This document shows positions 7,352-16,226 of a DNA stretch of 64,000 bases, one piece after another (position 1 is the first letter of the stretch; every line of letters starts with the position of its first letter). The translations under genes were made by a program, and so were the position numbers. The stretch covers positions 62,001 to 126,000 of the forward strand of contig RXJQ01000040.1 of the NCBI GenBank assembly GCA_003963115.1, in the 5' to 3' direction. The stretch comes from Burkholderiales bacterium (GTDB lineage Bacteria > Pseudomonadota > Gammaproteobacteria > Burkholderiales > Burkholderiaceae_C). The notes beneath the pieces were generated by a model that ran no database searches, had not been told where the DNA came from, and saw nothing but the letters and a program-made list of their open reading frames with translations.

Positions 7352-8791
7352 TCAGTGCTTTTGCATGATGAACACCTTGTGCGTGATGATGTCGTTCGTG
7401 CTGGGTCGGGTGTTGGTCTGTGGGTCGAGGTACACGCGTCCGGTGATGTCGAGCGCCTGGCCGAAGGGGATGGTGTAGGGTTGGTCTGCGGTGGCCACTT
7501 CGGGGATGGTCACGCACAAGGGGTCATTGCCGCAGTCGTAGCTCAGCGTGAAGGCGTAGAGCTGCGAGTAGGTGGCGTAGCGCGGGTCGCTGGGGTCGGT
7601 GATGCCGGCGGCCTTCAAGCCGGTACCTGCGAGCCAGGTGTCGCTCACGCCCTTGACCCCCATGTTGTTGGCATGGGCCACGATGGCATGGCTGAGGTAG
7701 GTGGCCTTGCCCTGGCTGACATGGTTGACGCCGACGATGAGGATGCGGTCCTGCTTGGATGTGGGCGTGAGGCCTTGAACATCACCCGAGTAGATGGCAT
7801 CGGGGTTGTCGCCGTTGCAGGGCAGTGCATGTGTGACGCAGACGTAGTTCTGGGTCTGCATCTGCGGTGCAGGCGATCGGGTGATGTCGTAGCTGGCCTT
7901 GAACTGGGCCTTGAGCTGCTCGATCAACGCGTCCCGGGCATCGGCCAGAGTAGTGCTTTCAGCGGGTTGGGAGCCGGGTACACGGCTCACGGGTGTGGGC
8001 AGGTTCTGGGCGGCGCGTGTGGCTTGCAGCGGCGTGAGTGACAGCACGCGCAAGGGTGCCCGGCTGATGTAGTCCTTCATCTGCCATGTGTACTGGGGGT
8101 AGGCCATGCGCAGCAGGATCGAGTAAGTATCGCTGGTCGGGGCTTGCCCCATGTGCAAGGGCACAGCGTTGATGGGCATGGCCATCAGGTTGATGGCCGA
8201 AGACGGAAAGCCCAGGCCGATCAGCTGTGCCTTGACATCCTTGGCGGTCTGCTGGTCGGCGGTCATCACCGAGACGGACAGTTGCGAGAAGGCGTTGGAC
8301 CCGGCGGTGCTGCTGCCTGTGGTGCCCATGTCTCTGAGGTTGGCCGTGTCACCGAGGCTTTCGAACACGGGCACGAAGCCCGGTGTGGCCGCGCTGCCGG
8401 TCACGGCACTGGGGTAGTAGCGCGTGATGATGTAGGGCGTCAGGCCGAAGTAGCGCATGGTGGGTGGTGTCTCCATGATCACCACCAGTGCGTCCAGGGC
8501 TTTCATCTTGGTTGAAGACGAATGCGCGTTGGCCGCGCTGGCACCGAAGTCCGGCGAGCTATAGGGGCTGTCAGGGTTGGTGCCGAAGCAGTTGGTGGAG
8601 CTTGCATCGCAGCTCAGGAACTGCCATGGCGAGGCGGTGACGCCATAGGCTCGCGAGATACCGGCCGTGAAAGAGCTGGTCAGCTTGTCCAGATCGGAGG
8701 CTTGCCAGCCGGCATGGGCTGAACAGCTGATGCAGGCCGACATCAAGGCGCCCATCAAGGTGGGCAGGTGAGTGGTCCGTGGGGTGCTCAT
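7352..8791 (-). CDS. Large secreted protein of unknown function
   Basis: A 479-residue protein with a Sec signal peptide (GALMSACISCSAHA before GWQASD). The mature part holds paired cysteines (LSCDASSTNCFG, YVCVTHALPCNG, YDCGNDPLCV), consistent with disulfides in the periplasm or outside the cell. It has no membrane helix after the signal. Segments such as DRILIVGVNHVSQGKATYLSH and LLRMAYPQYTW look like folded enzyme or binding-domain core, but I recognise no family. It is transcribed alone, divergent from the secreted esterase gene across a 255-base region. Confidence 0.7.
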   Translation of the reverse strand: MSTPRTTHLPTLMGALMSACISCSAHAGWQASDLDKLTSSFTAGISRAYGVTASPWQFLSCDASSTNCFGTNPDSPYSSPDFGASAANAHSSSTKMKALDALVVIMETPPTMRYFGLTPYIITRYYPSAVTGSAATPGFVPVFESLGDTANLRDMGTTGSSTAGSNAFSQLSVSVMTADQQTAKDVKAQLIGLGFPSSAINLMAMPINAVPLHMGQAPTSDTYSILLRMAYPQYTWQMKDYISRAPLRVLSLTPLQATRAAQNLPTPVSRVPGSQPAESTTLADARDALIEQLKAQFKASYDITRSPAPQMQTQNYVCVTHALPCNGDNPDAIYSGDVQGLTPTSKQDRILIVGVNHVSQGKATYLSHAIVAHANNMGVKGVSDTWLAGTGLKAAGITDPSDPRYATYSQLYAFTLSYDCGNDPLCVTIPEVATADQPYTIPFGQALDITGRVYLDPQTNTRPSTNDIITHKVFIMQKH

Positions 8792-9046
8792 GGCTTATCC
8801 TTTGTGGATGAGTGACAGGGGTCGCAAGCACTGTGAAGCCCGCGCATCGAGGCAGGTGTCAACAAGCCGGTTGCATTCATGACAGACGATGACAAGGCAG
8901 TGGGCTTGACATGGTTCGTCACTCCCTAACTTGAACCACGCTTGGGGCTGTTCAGCCTTGCCGGCAGTTCGTAGCATGCGCATGCTGTTGGCGCACATGA
9001 TCGCCATGTGCCGCTTTCAAGTGAACATCACAAAGGCAGGTGGCAT
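8792..9046. other. Divergent intergenic region, secreted protein / esterase
   Basis: 255 bases separating two exported proteins. A TTGACA hexamer at about 8908 reads toward the esterase, but no convincing -10 sits at the right distance. No riboswitch or strong repeat was seen. Confidence 0.35.
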
Positions 9047-10540
9047 ATGCATGCAAAGATCGGGCGCTGGTGCGCAGGGCTGCTGTTGAGCCTCTTGAGT
9101 TGGTCGCTGACATGGCCGGTATGGGCCGGCAGCACCCAGTCCTTCACCTTCCATGCCCAGGGTTATGCGGGTTCGCGTGACCGGCAGTACAAGGTCTATG
9201 TGCCCAGTGGCCTGAGTACGCCGGCGCCCATGGTCATGGCCCTGCACGGCTGTGAGCAGACCAACGACGATGTCTTGCAGGACTGGGGCCTGAAAGCCGC
9301 GGCGGACCGCTTTGGCTTCATCCTGGTCGCCCCCTTCATCACCAGCTACGACGGCTTGCGCAACAAGAACTGCTGGGGCTTCTGGCTGGATCAGCATCGT
9401 CATCAAGGCGCCGGTGAACCGGAAGACCTGCACCAGATCGCGCTCGAAGTGGAAGCCCATTTCAGCGTGGACCCCAATCGGCGCTATGTCACGGGTTTGT
9501 CGTCGGGCGCCGGGATGACGGTGGTGGTGGCCACGACCCACAACGAGTACTGGTCAGCGGCCGCCAGTGCATCCGGGCTGCCCTATGGTGAGGATGCGGC
9601 CTCGGTGTCGCTCTCGGGTTGCCCTGGGTCCGCCACCTTCCATGCGGTCAGTCAGGTCGTCAGCGACATGCGCCACGAGCTCAACGACAGCTATGCCATC
9701 CCGATGATGGTCTTGCAGAACAACAAGGACTGCACGGTGGTGCAGCCGGCAGGGCGCAATATCCGTGATGCGCACTTGAAGGTCTTTGGTGATGCGGCCC
9801 ACAACACGCCATCGACCGCGCAGGCCGCACAGACCGCTTGCACGCCCGCGTTCGGCGAGGACGATGGGTGCCAGCATCTGACCTACACCACGGACGGCCA
9901 AAGCGGCAGCCGCTCCGTGGTGGAGACGGTGTTCTACGATGGCCCGATCAACACGCCCAATCCCGATGACACCGACCACGGGCATTACTGGATCGGTGGA
10001 GCCAGTGGCCAAGACGGCAAATGGGCCATCCAGCGCGGCCCGAGCTACCCGGACATCATCTGGGACTTCTTCTCGCGTCATCCCCGTGTGGTCGCCGTGG
10101 CGGGCCCCAGGATCACCTTGCGGGGCGACAACCCCATGCAAGTCAAGCTCGGGCAGTCGTTCACCGACCCCGGCGCCACCGCCACCGATGCCCAAGGTGC
10201 AAGCCTGCCCGTGCAGGCCAACTGTTCGAGTGTCAACACCAGCCAGGCGGGCCAGTACAGCTGCACCTACCAGGCGACCGACAGTGCGGGCCACACGGCC
10301 ACCACTTCGCGAGGCGTCGTGGTGGCCGCAGCGACCAGTTGCCAGAAAACCACCAGCTCGCCTGCCGCGCATGTCAGTGCCAAGCGGGCCACGACGGGGG
10401 GCTGGTTCGGCCTGCGCGCCTTGTCTACGGGCGACGCACAGGACATCGGCTTTGCATGGAGCTTCTGGTCCAGCGTGACCTTGTACGAAGGCGAGCCGGG
10501 GCGCTGGTATCTCAACAAACCCGCAGCCTGCGGTACCTGA
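9047..10540 (+). CDS. Secreted PHB-depolymerase-type esterase with Ig-like C-terminal domain
   Basis: A 497-residue exported alpha/beta hydrolase. The start at 9047 has GGCAGG about 6 bases upstream and begins with a Sec signal (CAGLLLSLLSWSLTWPVWAG); an upstream GTG at 9008 is possible. Family signatures: YKVYVPSGL, MALHGCEQT (oxyanion region), the nucleophile elbow GLSSGAGM, and a late DTDHGHYWIGG that should supply the catalytic His. This matches the LpqC/poly(3-hydroxybutyrate) depolymerase esterases. After the catalytic domain comes a DUF5011-like, bacterial Ig-type module (FTDPGATATDAQG ... YQATDSAGHTAT), then a short Trp-rich tail. The likely substrate is an extracellular polyester or feruloyl ester; which one cannot be told from sequence. 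Confidence 0.88.
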   Translation: MHAKIGRWCAGLLLSLLSWSLTWPVWAGSTQSFTFHAQGYAGSRDRQYKVYVPSGLSTPAPMVMALHGCEQTNDDVLQDWGLKAAADRFGFILVAPFITSYDGLRNKNCWGFWLDQHRHQGAGEPEDLHQIALEVEAHFSVDPNRRYVTGLSSGAGMTVVVATTHNEYWSAAASASGLPYGEDAASVSLSGCPGSATFHAVSQVVSDMRHELNDSYAIPMMVLQNNKDCTVVQPAGRNIRDAHLKVFGDAAHNTPSTAQAAQTACTPAFGEDDGCQHLTYTTDGQSGSRSVVETVFYDGPINTPNPDDTDHGHYWIGGASGQDGKWAIQRGPSYPDIIWDFFSRHPRVVAVAGPRITLRGDNPMQVKLGQSFTDPGATATDAQGASLPVQANCSSVNTSQAGQYSCTYQATDSAGHTATTSRGVVVAAATSCQKTTSSPAAHVSAKRATTGGWFGLRALSTGDAQDIGFAWSFWSSVTLYEGEPGRWYLNKPAACGT

Positions 10541-10636
10541 ACGTTCATGCGCGTTTGATTGGATGGGCTCACGTGCCGTGGCTTCGCTGTTGACAGCGCA
10601 CACCTGGACACGCGCGGGACACGCGCCGTGTCCACA

Positions 10637-11611
10637 ATGGCGTCCATGCCCTACACCCTTCGCCACACCATTGACACGAGCCGCACTGCTGAACTGGTCT
10701 CACGCGCCCTGGCGCACGTAGACGCCCATCTCGATGAGGTGCTGGACGCCGACACCCTGGCTGATCGGGCCGCCATGTCTCGCCACCATTTCCACCGCAT
10801 GTTCAAGGCCCAGGTGGGCTGCAGCGTGGCCAGCTATGTGACCTGGCGGCGCCTGCAACGTGCCTGTGCCCTGTTGATCAGCGGACACGAACCGGTACTG
10901 GAAGTGGCGCTGGCCGTGGGCTATGAATCAGCGCAAGCCCTGGCCAAGGCCATGCGCCGCGAGCTGGACACCACACCCACGGCCGTGCGCCGAGGTGACA
11001 TCGCCCCATGGAAGAGCCTGCTGATTCCCGAGCGCCTGCCTTTTCCCGCCACCCTCCAAGCCCACCTCGACAACGCGGAGCCCCACACCATGCACGTCAC
11101 CCGATTCGCCCAGCTGCCCGATGGCATCGTGGCCCTGACCGCCACGGCGCGCGGCATGATCGACAACAACATGAGCCGCGCGGCGCAGGCTGCGTTCGGC
11201 GAGCTGGCCGCGACCCTTGCGCCCTCAGGTCAGATCCAGCAGGTCCGCAGCTTCATGTGCATCGTGCCCGACGACGCTCACGGGCCTGATGACCCGCATT
11301 GCCGTTTCGTGGCCGGTATGGTCTTCGGTTATGACATGGCCAAGGACCAGGGCGAGAGCCATCAGCCCGATGTGGTCTTGAGCGGCACGCTGGCCTGGCA
11401 GACCTTGCACGCTGGCCGCTATGCCGTGTTCACGCACATCGGCCCCTACACGAATCTGCACAAGACCTGGCGGTCCATCTATGTGGACTGGCTGCCCTCA
11501 TCAGGCGAGCAACTGCGCGATGTACCGCCAATGGAGCTGTGCATCAACAACCCGCAGACCACCCCACCCGAGGCCTTGCACACCGAGATATGGATCCCGC
11601 TTCAGGGGTGA
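10637..11611 (+). CDS. AraC family regulator with GyrI-like effector domain
   Basis: About 324 residues. The N-terminal part holds the two helix-turn-helix motifs of AraC (LADRAAMSRHHFHRMFKAQVG and VALAVGYESAQALAKAMRREL). The C-terminal part is the GyrI/BmrR-type ligand domain (TMHVTRFAQLP, AGRYAVFTHIGPYTNLHKTW, MELCINNP, TEIWIPL). This order, HTH first and ligand domain second, is that of the Rob/TetD-like and SbmC-fused regulators that sense hydrophobic cations or drugs. I took the ATG at 10637; 10646 is equally possible, and the frame opens at 10559. It converges on the PPOX gene with one base between stops. Confidence 0.9.
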   Translation: MASMPYTLRHTIDTSRTAELVSRALAHVDAHLDEVLDADTLADRAAMSRHHFHRMFKAQVGCSVASYVTWRRLQRACALLISGHEPVLEVALAVGYESAQALAKAMRRELDTTPTAVRRGDIAPWKSLLIPERLPFPATLQAHLDNAEPHTMHVTRFAQLPDGIVALTATARGMIDNNMSRAAQAAFGELAATLAPSGQIQQVRSFMCIVPDDAHGPDDPHCRFVAGMVFGYDMAKDQGESHQPDVVLSGTLAWQTLHAGRYAVFTHIGPYTNLHKTWRSIYVDWLPSSGEQLRDVPPMELCINNPQTTPPEALHTEIWIPLQG

Positions 11612-11612
11612 T

Positions 11613-12602
11613 TCAGGGCTGATCATGCGAGCGCAAAGGCAGACAGGCCGGTGCCCAGCGGCCTTGCTGCACGCGCAGGCGCACCAGCCTTTGCGCACCG
11701 GCGTGCTCGGCGATGGCCGGGCTGTCCATGTCGACCTGGGCCAGGCAGGCCAGCCACAGCACATCGCCTTGTTCGAAGTCCATGAACAGCAGGCCCACAC
11801 GCGGGTTCTGCAGGATGTTGCCCAGCGTGTTGAACATGAAGTTGCCCGTGTAGTCAGGCAGGGTCAGCGCCAGGCCGCCATCCTCGGCGACACGGGTGTG
11901 CACGAAGCCGGGCTCGCCACCTCGGTGCGACACGTCCACGCCGCTGGCAGGCGTCGGCAAGCTCTCACGGCTTGCATCGGCCGAAGCGCTGGCGATGAAC
12001 AAGGTGTCCGAGCGTGTGATCAAGGCCATGGCTTCGGGGCTGGCCGCAGGGCCCAGCACCTGCACCGAACTGGCAGGCTTGGCTGCGTCGTTCACCTCAC
12101 GTACTTCATGCGTGATGAGCCGCGGTTGGATGTACTTGGGGCAGTTGCCGAAACTCTGCCGCACCTCGACATCGAAGCGCTTTCCACCATCGGCAGGCAT
12201 GCGCAGCAAACCGTTCATGCGGTTGCGCCGGCGCGTGTGCGGCTGGATGCCCAGCAGGCCGATGGGGCTGCCATGGCGCCATCCGCCTTGCTGTTGATCA
12301 CCAAATGGGTCACCAAGTGGGTCGCCAGGCAACACCTCGGGATGCGCCCGCAGCACCGTGGCCTCGGGGGATTGCATGAACCCGGGTTCGCCCGTCCACA
12401 CCGTGGCCCAGGGTTGCAAGGTGTCATCCAGTCCGCCAACGAGCACGAAGGGCAACTGCGCAAAGAAGTCGCGGTGCTGGTCGGGCATGAAGGCGCGGAT
12501 CATGGCCTGCCCGCGCGGCAGGATCTGCTCGGCCACGCCGGTCAGCGCGTGCATGCGGCGTTCGCCCGCGTGGAAGGGCATGTGGGCAGTGGGGGTGGAC
12601 AT
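11613..12602 (-). CDS. Pyridoxamine 5'-phosphate oxidase (PPOX)-family flavoprotein
   Basis: 329 residues. The sequence has the PPOX split-barrel pattern twice: an N-terminal half with FVLVGGLDDTLQPWATVWTG, and a C-terminal half with DTLFIASAS, DVSHRGGEPGFV and NFMFNTLGNILQNPRVGLLFMDF, the latter typical of FMN-binding PPOX proteins annotated as general redox or stress proteins. It has no signal peptide. It starts 12 bases after the GST gene and is almost surely co-transcribed with it under the divergent LysR regulator. Together they suggest detoxification of a redox-active or electrophilic compound. Confidence 0.88.
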   Translation of the reverse strand: MSTPTAHMPFHAGERRMHALTGVAEQILPRGQAMIRAFMPDQHRDFFAQLPFVLVGGLDDTLQPWATVWTGEPGFMQSPEATVLRAHPEVLPGDPLGDPFGDQQQGGWRHGSPIGLLGIQPHTRRRNRMNGLLRMPADGGKRFDVEVRQSFGNCPKYIQPRLITHEVREVNDAAKPASSVQVLGPAASPEAMALITRSDTLFIASASADASRESLPTPASGVDVSHRGGEPGFVHTRVAEDGGLALTLPDYTGNFMFNTLGNILQNPRVGLLFMDFEQGDVLWLACLAQVDMDSPAIAEHAGAQRLVRLRVQQGRWAPACLPLRSHDQP

Positions 12603-12614
12603 GACCTGACCTCA

Positions 12615-13250
12615 TCAGGTCTGGTTGGCTGAGGGCAAGGGCGAGGCCGGCATCGGCACGAAGCCCGTGAGGCCTTCCACATCGCGCAGCCAGCGTGTCA
12701 CATGGGGGTGCTCGTCCAGGTTGATGCCGCCTTCGGGCGCATGGGCGGTGTACGAATACAGCGCCACGTCGGCGATGGTCGGGTGCTCGGTGGAGGCCAG
12801 CCAGCGCTGGGTGCCCAGGCGCTGGGCCATGGCCGACAGCAAGCCAGCAGCCAGCGCATAGGCGCGCTGCTCCAGAGGGCGCTTGAACAGGTGTGCCGCA
12901 CGGGCATGGGCTGCGCCGAAGGCCAGGGGGCCGGCGGCGGCGCTCAGCCAGACCTGCACCTGCGCTTCAGTCAGTGCGCCGCGTGGCAACCATTGAGCGG
13001 CATCGTCATAGCGGCGTGCCAGGTAGACCAGGATGGCGTTGCTGTCGGCCAGGGTCACGTCACCATCCTGGATCACGGGCACCTGGCCAAACGGGTTCAT
13101 GTGCAGGAAGGCCGCGCTCTTTTGCTCGCCCTCGCGCAGGTTGACCGGGATGGCTTCATACGGCAGATCCAGCAGCGACAGCATGAGGCGCACGCGGTGG
13201 GCGTGGCCGGACAGGGCAAAGTCATACAGCTTGATGGGGGGCAGCGACAT
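12615..13250 (-). CDS. Glutathione S-transferase
   Basis: 211 residues, a normal GST length. The thioredoxin-like N-terminal domain is clear (IKLYDFALSGHAHRVRLMLSLL, NPFGQVPVIQDGDVTLADSNAILVYLA, with the cis-Pro PVI and the glutathione-binding ADS), followed by the all-helical domain (TIADVALYSYTAHAPEGG). The frame is open far upstream, but homology starts at the ATG at 13248-13250. The product conjugates glutathione to electrophiles in the cytosol. It is first in a two-gene run with the PPOX gene and divergent from LysR. Confidence 0.95.
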   Translation of the reverse strand: MSLPPIKLYDFALSGHAHRVRLMLSLLDLPYEAIPVNLREGEQKSAAFLHMNPFGQVPVIQDGDVTLADSNAILVYLARRYDDAAQWLPRGALTEAQVQVWLSAAAGPLAFGAAHARAAHLFKRPLEQRAYALAAGLLSAMAQRLGTQRWLASTEHPTIADVALYSYTAHAPEGGINLDEHPHVTRWLRDVEGLTGFVPMPASPLPSANQT

Positions 13251-13350
13251 GGCGGGCTTCCTCGTGTTGGGCAGTGAGCGACGCAGTGAACGAAACAGGC
13301 ATGCGTGCCACTGTATTGCGACCAACCCGGGATGGGAATCCTCATCACAT

Positions 13351-13383
13351 GCAATGAATTGTTGCGACTCATGAAATAATGAG
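13351..13383. promoter_or_regulatory. Candidate LysR binding sites, GST/LysR intergenic
   Basis: GCAA-N7-TTGC at 13351-13365 and CTCAT-N6-ATGAG at 13368-13383 lie just upstream of the LysR start codon in the divergent promoter region. Interrupted dyads of this size are usual for LysR regulators. The assignment is by position only. Confidence 0.4.
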
Positions 13384-13385
13384 CC

Positions 13386-14339
13386 ATGGACCAGCTCGAT
13401 TCGATGCGCATCTTCGTGGCCGTGGCCGACAGCCAGGGCTTCGCGGCGGCTGCGCGGCAATTGCGTCTGTCGGCGCCCATGGTGACCCGGGCCGTGGCCG
13501 CGCTGGAAAAGCGCATCGGTGCCACCTTGCTGCATCGGAGCACCCGAGTAGTGAGGCTGACCGAGGTGGGCGAGCGCTATCTGGCCGATTGCAAGCGGAT
13601 CCTGGCCGAGCTGGCCGAAGCCGATGCCCAGGCGGGTGGTGCCCACGTGGTGCCGCAAGGCCATCTGGTGGTGACCGCGCCGGTGTTGTTTGGCCGCATG
13701 CATCTGGCGCCCGTGCTGCTGGATTTTCTGCGAGAGCATCCGCAGGTCACGGCCAACGCGCTTTTGCTGGACCGCGTGGTGAACCTGCTGGACGAAGGCG
13801 TGGACGTGGCCCTGCGTATCGCGCACCTGCCCGACTCGTCCTTGACGGCCGTGCGTGTAGGCCAGATGCGCCGCGTGATCGTGGCCTCGCCCGACTACCT
13901 GCGCGAGCACGGCGAACCCCGGCAGCCTGCCGACCTGGCCCGGCACAGTGCCGTGGGCGTGTCCTTTGGCGGTGGCCTGGCCTCGCCCTGGATGCTGGCG
14001 GCCGAACCCGGCCAGAGCGGCAAGCTGGTCCAAGGTCCGCAGCCGCACATGCAGTTGACGCTCAATGGCGGTGAGGTCGGTATCATGGCGGCGCGCGCCG
14101 GCCATGGCCTGGCGCGGGCTTTGTCCTACCAGGTGGCCGACGATGTGGCTGCGGGCCGCTTGAAGATCGTGCTGGCTGACCACGAGCCGCCCGTGATCCC
14201 GGTCTACCTGGTGCATGCGGCTGGCCGCCGGGCGGCGGCCAAGGTCCGTGCCTTTGTGGATTTCGCGGTGGCGCGCTTGCGGGCCGACCCGGCTGTTTCG
14301 GGTTTGTCCCGCCCATCACCTGCGGGGCCGGCAAACTAA
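13386..14339 (+). CDS. LysR family transcriptional regulator
   Basis: 317 residues, the usual length. The N-terminal winged helix-turn-helix is canonical (MRIFVAVADSQGFAAAARQL, VTRAVAALEKRIGATLLHRSTR, LTEVGERYL), followed by a two-lobed substrate domain (HLVVTAPVLFGRMHLAPVL, ITVLADHEP-like end region). It belongs to the large group close to DsdC/CrgA-type regulators. It is divergent from the GST-PPOX pair and is their probable activator or repressor. Confidence 0.95.
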   Translation: MDQLDSMRIFVAVADSQGFAAAARQLRLSAPMVTRAVAALEKRIGATLLHRSTRVVRLTEVGERYLADCKRILAELAEADAQAGGAHVVPQGHLVVTAPVLFGRMHLAPVLLDFLREHPQVTANALLLDRVVNLLDEGVDVALRIAHLPDSSLTAVRVGQMRRVIVASPDYLREHGEPRQPADLARHSAVGVSFGGGLASPWMLAAEPGQSGKLVQGPQPHMQLTLNGGEVGIMAARAGHGLARALSYQVADDVAAGRLKIVLADHEPPVIPVYLVHAAGRRAAAKVRAFVDFAVARLRADPAVSGLSRPSPAGPAN

Positions 14340-14381
14340 CTTCACATGCAGGGCCTGTGGGCTCGCCCACAATCAGCACAT

Positions 14382-14402
14382 CGCCCGTTCCTTGTACGGG
14401 CG
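14382..14402 (+). other. Stem-loop immediately before the subtilisin start codon
   Basis: CGCCCGT-TCCTTGT-ACGGGCG, ending 6 bases before the ATG at 14409, where a Shine-Dalgarno sequence would lie. A second stem TGTGGG-CTCG-CCCACA is at 14356-14371. The first could limit ribosome access. Confidence 0.45.
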
Positions 14403-14408
14403 GTTCAC

Positions 14409-16226
14409 ATGATGAAACTGGGATTGATGGTGCACCACATTCGTCTTACGGCCATGGCGGTCAGCTTGATACTGGCGCAGGTCCTGCCGATGGGGAAGGC
14501 TTGGGCGCAGCCGGGCACGCCCTCGTTGGTCCGAACCGGCGAGCCGCTCAAGGCGCGCAACACGGTGATACCCAACTGGCAGAGTGATCGCATCCTGATC
14601 AAGTACAAGCAGGCCGATCCCAAGGGCACACCGGATTCGACGCAATCGGATCGTGCGCGTGTGGTGGGCAATCGTCACGGCGTCCAGCTCAAGCATGTGC
14701 GCCGCATGAGCGTGGGCACGGACGTGTGGCACCTGACCCGCCGTTTGCCGATGGACCAGTTGCGCGTGATGGCCAGAGAGTTGCAAGACGGCGATGCCAG
14801 CGTCGAGTACGCGGAACCTGATCGCCTGCTGTTCTCGATGATGACGCCATCGGACTCGTTCTACGGCAGTCAGTGGGACCTGTTCGAGGCCGCAGCGGGT
14901 ATCAATGCGCCAGCTGCGTGGGACAAGGCCACGGGCGCGGGCATCGTGGTGGGTGTGGTGGACACGGGCTTCAGGCCACATGCGGATCTCGCGGCCAACC
15001 TGCTGTCGGGCTACGACTTCATCTCGGATACCAAGATCTCCAACGATGGCGATGCCCGGGATGCCGATGCCAGCGACCCGGGCGACTGGACCACGGCGGG
15101 TTTTTGCTCGACTGATTCCAGTGCGACCAACAGCTCCTGGCATGGCACCCATGTGGCCGGCACCATTGCTGCGGTGACCAACAATGGCATGGGTGTGGCC
15201 GGCATTGCCTTTGGCGCCAAGATCCTGCCGGTGCGTGCGATGGGGCGTTGCGGCGGCTACATGTCGGATGTGGCCGATGGCATGGTGTGGGCCGCCGGCG
15301 GCAGCATCAGCAACGTGCCTCTCAACATGACGCCAGCTCGTGTGGTCAACCTCTCACTCGGCGCCAGCGGTGCCTGTGACATGACGATGCAGGCCGCTGT
15401 CAACGCGGCGCGGGCCAAGGGCGCCGTGGTGGTGGCCGCAGCGGGAAACAGCAGCAGCGATGCCGGGCAATTCGAGCCGGCCAGTTGCGCAGGCGTGGTC
15501 GCGGTGGCGGCGGTCAACCGCCAGGGCGGTCGCGCCTCGTATTCGAACTATGGCTCGGTGGTGAGTCTGGCCGCACCGGGGGGCGATGGTGCTGATGGCA
15601 TCTGGTCGACCATCGACTCGGGGCAGACCTCGCCGGTGTCCGACAGCTATGGTCTCTACATCGGCACGTCCATGGCCACACCGCATGTGAGTGCGGTGGC
15701 CGCCTTGATGCTGTCGGTGAACCCCTCGCTCACGCCAGACGACATCCAGTACCGCCTGCGTGCCAGTGCCCGGCCGTTCCCGGCGAACTGCGTGCAGTGC
15801 GGGGCGGGCATCGTGGATGCCAATGCGGCCGTGGACGCGGCGCAGTTGGCCTCTTCTTTCCCGACCACGCAGGTCGAGATCGAGCCCAACAACACCTTGT
15901 ACACGCCCCAGGCCATCGCGGGCATGCCCGTGGCGGTCAATGCCACCATCTCATCGATCAGCGATGCCGATTACTACAAGGTGCTGTTGCCGGGTGGCAA
16001 GACCTTGACGGCCTCACTGCTGCCCAATGCCAGGTCGAACTACGACCTGTATATCTACCGCAGCGATGGCAGCCTGTGGACATCCAGCACGGCGGGGCGT
16101 GGACAGGCCGACGTGGCCTCGGTCACCAATACCGCACGGGGTAGCACGACGGTCTACATCCGTGTGGCCTATGTCAGCGGCCTGACCGGCAGTTCGGGCA
16201 GCTACATCCTCTACGTCGAAGACTGA
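14409..16226 (+). CDS. Secreted subtilisin-like serine protease (S8) with PPC domain
   Basis: A 605-residue exported protease. A signal peptide (AVSLILAQVLPMGKAWAQ) is followed by an I9-type propeptide (RILIKYKQAD ... LRVMARELQDGDASVEYAEPD) and the S8 catalytic domain. The catalytic triad is intact: D185 in VVDTGF, H245 in HGTHVAGTIAA, S421 in GTSMATPHV. The oxyanion-region Asn is in AAAGNSS. The last ~110 residues form a pre-peptidase C-terminal domain (VEIEPNNTLYTPQAI, ISDADYYKVLLPGGKTLTASL), which is normally removed after secretion through the type II system. I chose the ATG at 14409, where the signal peptide begins. It overlaps the convergent pbpC gene by 16 bases. Confidence 0.95.
   Translation: MMKLGLMVHHIRLTAMAVSLILAQVLPMGKAWAQPGTPSLVRTGEPLKARNTVIPNWQSDRILIKYKQADPKGTPDSTQSDRARVVGNRHGVQLKHVRRMSVGTDVWHLTRRLPMDQLRVMARELQDGDASVEYAEPDRLLFSMMTPSDSFYGSQWDLFEAAAGINAPAAWDKATGAGIVVGVVDTGFRPHADLAANLLSGYDFISDTKISNDGDARDADASDPGDWTTAGFCSTDSSATNSSWHGTHVAGTIAAVTNNGMGVAGIAFGAKILPVRAMGRCGGYMSDVADGMVWAAGGSISNVPLNMTPARVVNLSLGASGACDMTMQAAVNAARAKGAVVVAAAGNSSSDAGQFEPASCAGVVAVAAVNRQGGRASYSNYGSVVSLAAPGGDGADGIWSTIDSGQTSPVSDSYGLYIGTSMATPHVSAVAALMLSVNPSLTPDDIQYRLRASARPFPANCVQCGAGIVDANAAVDAAQLASSFPTTQVEIEPNNTLYTPQAIAGMPVAVNATISSISDADYYKVLLPGGKTLTASLLPNARSNYDLYIYRSDGSLWTSSTAGRGQADVASVTNTARGSTTVYIRVAYVSGLTGSSGSYILYVED

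Noticed and set aside
8908-8930. TTGACA with CCCTAACTT as a sigma-70 promoter for the esterase
   Set aside because: The -10 is poor and the spacing is too short for a firm call.
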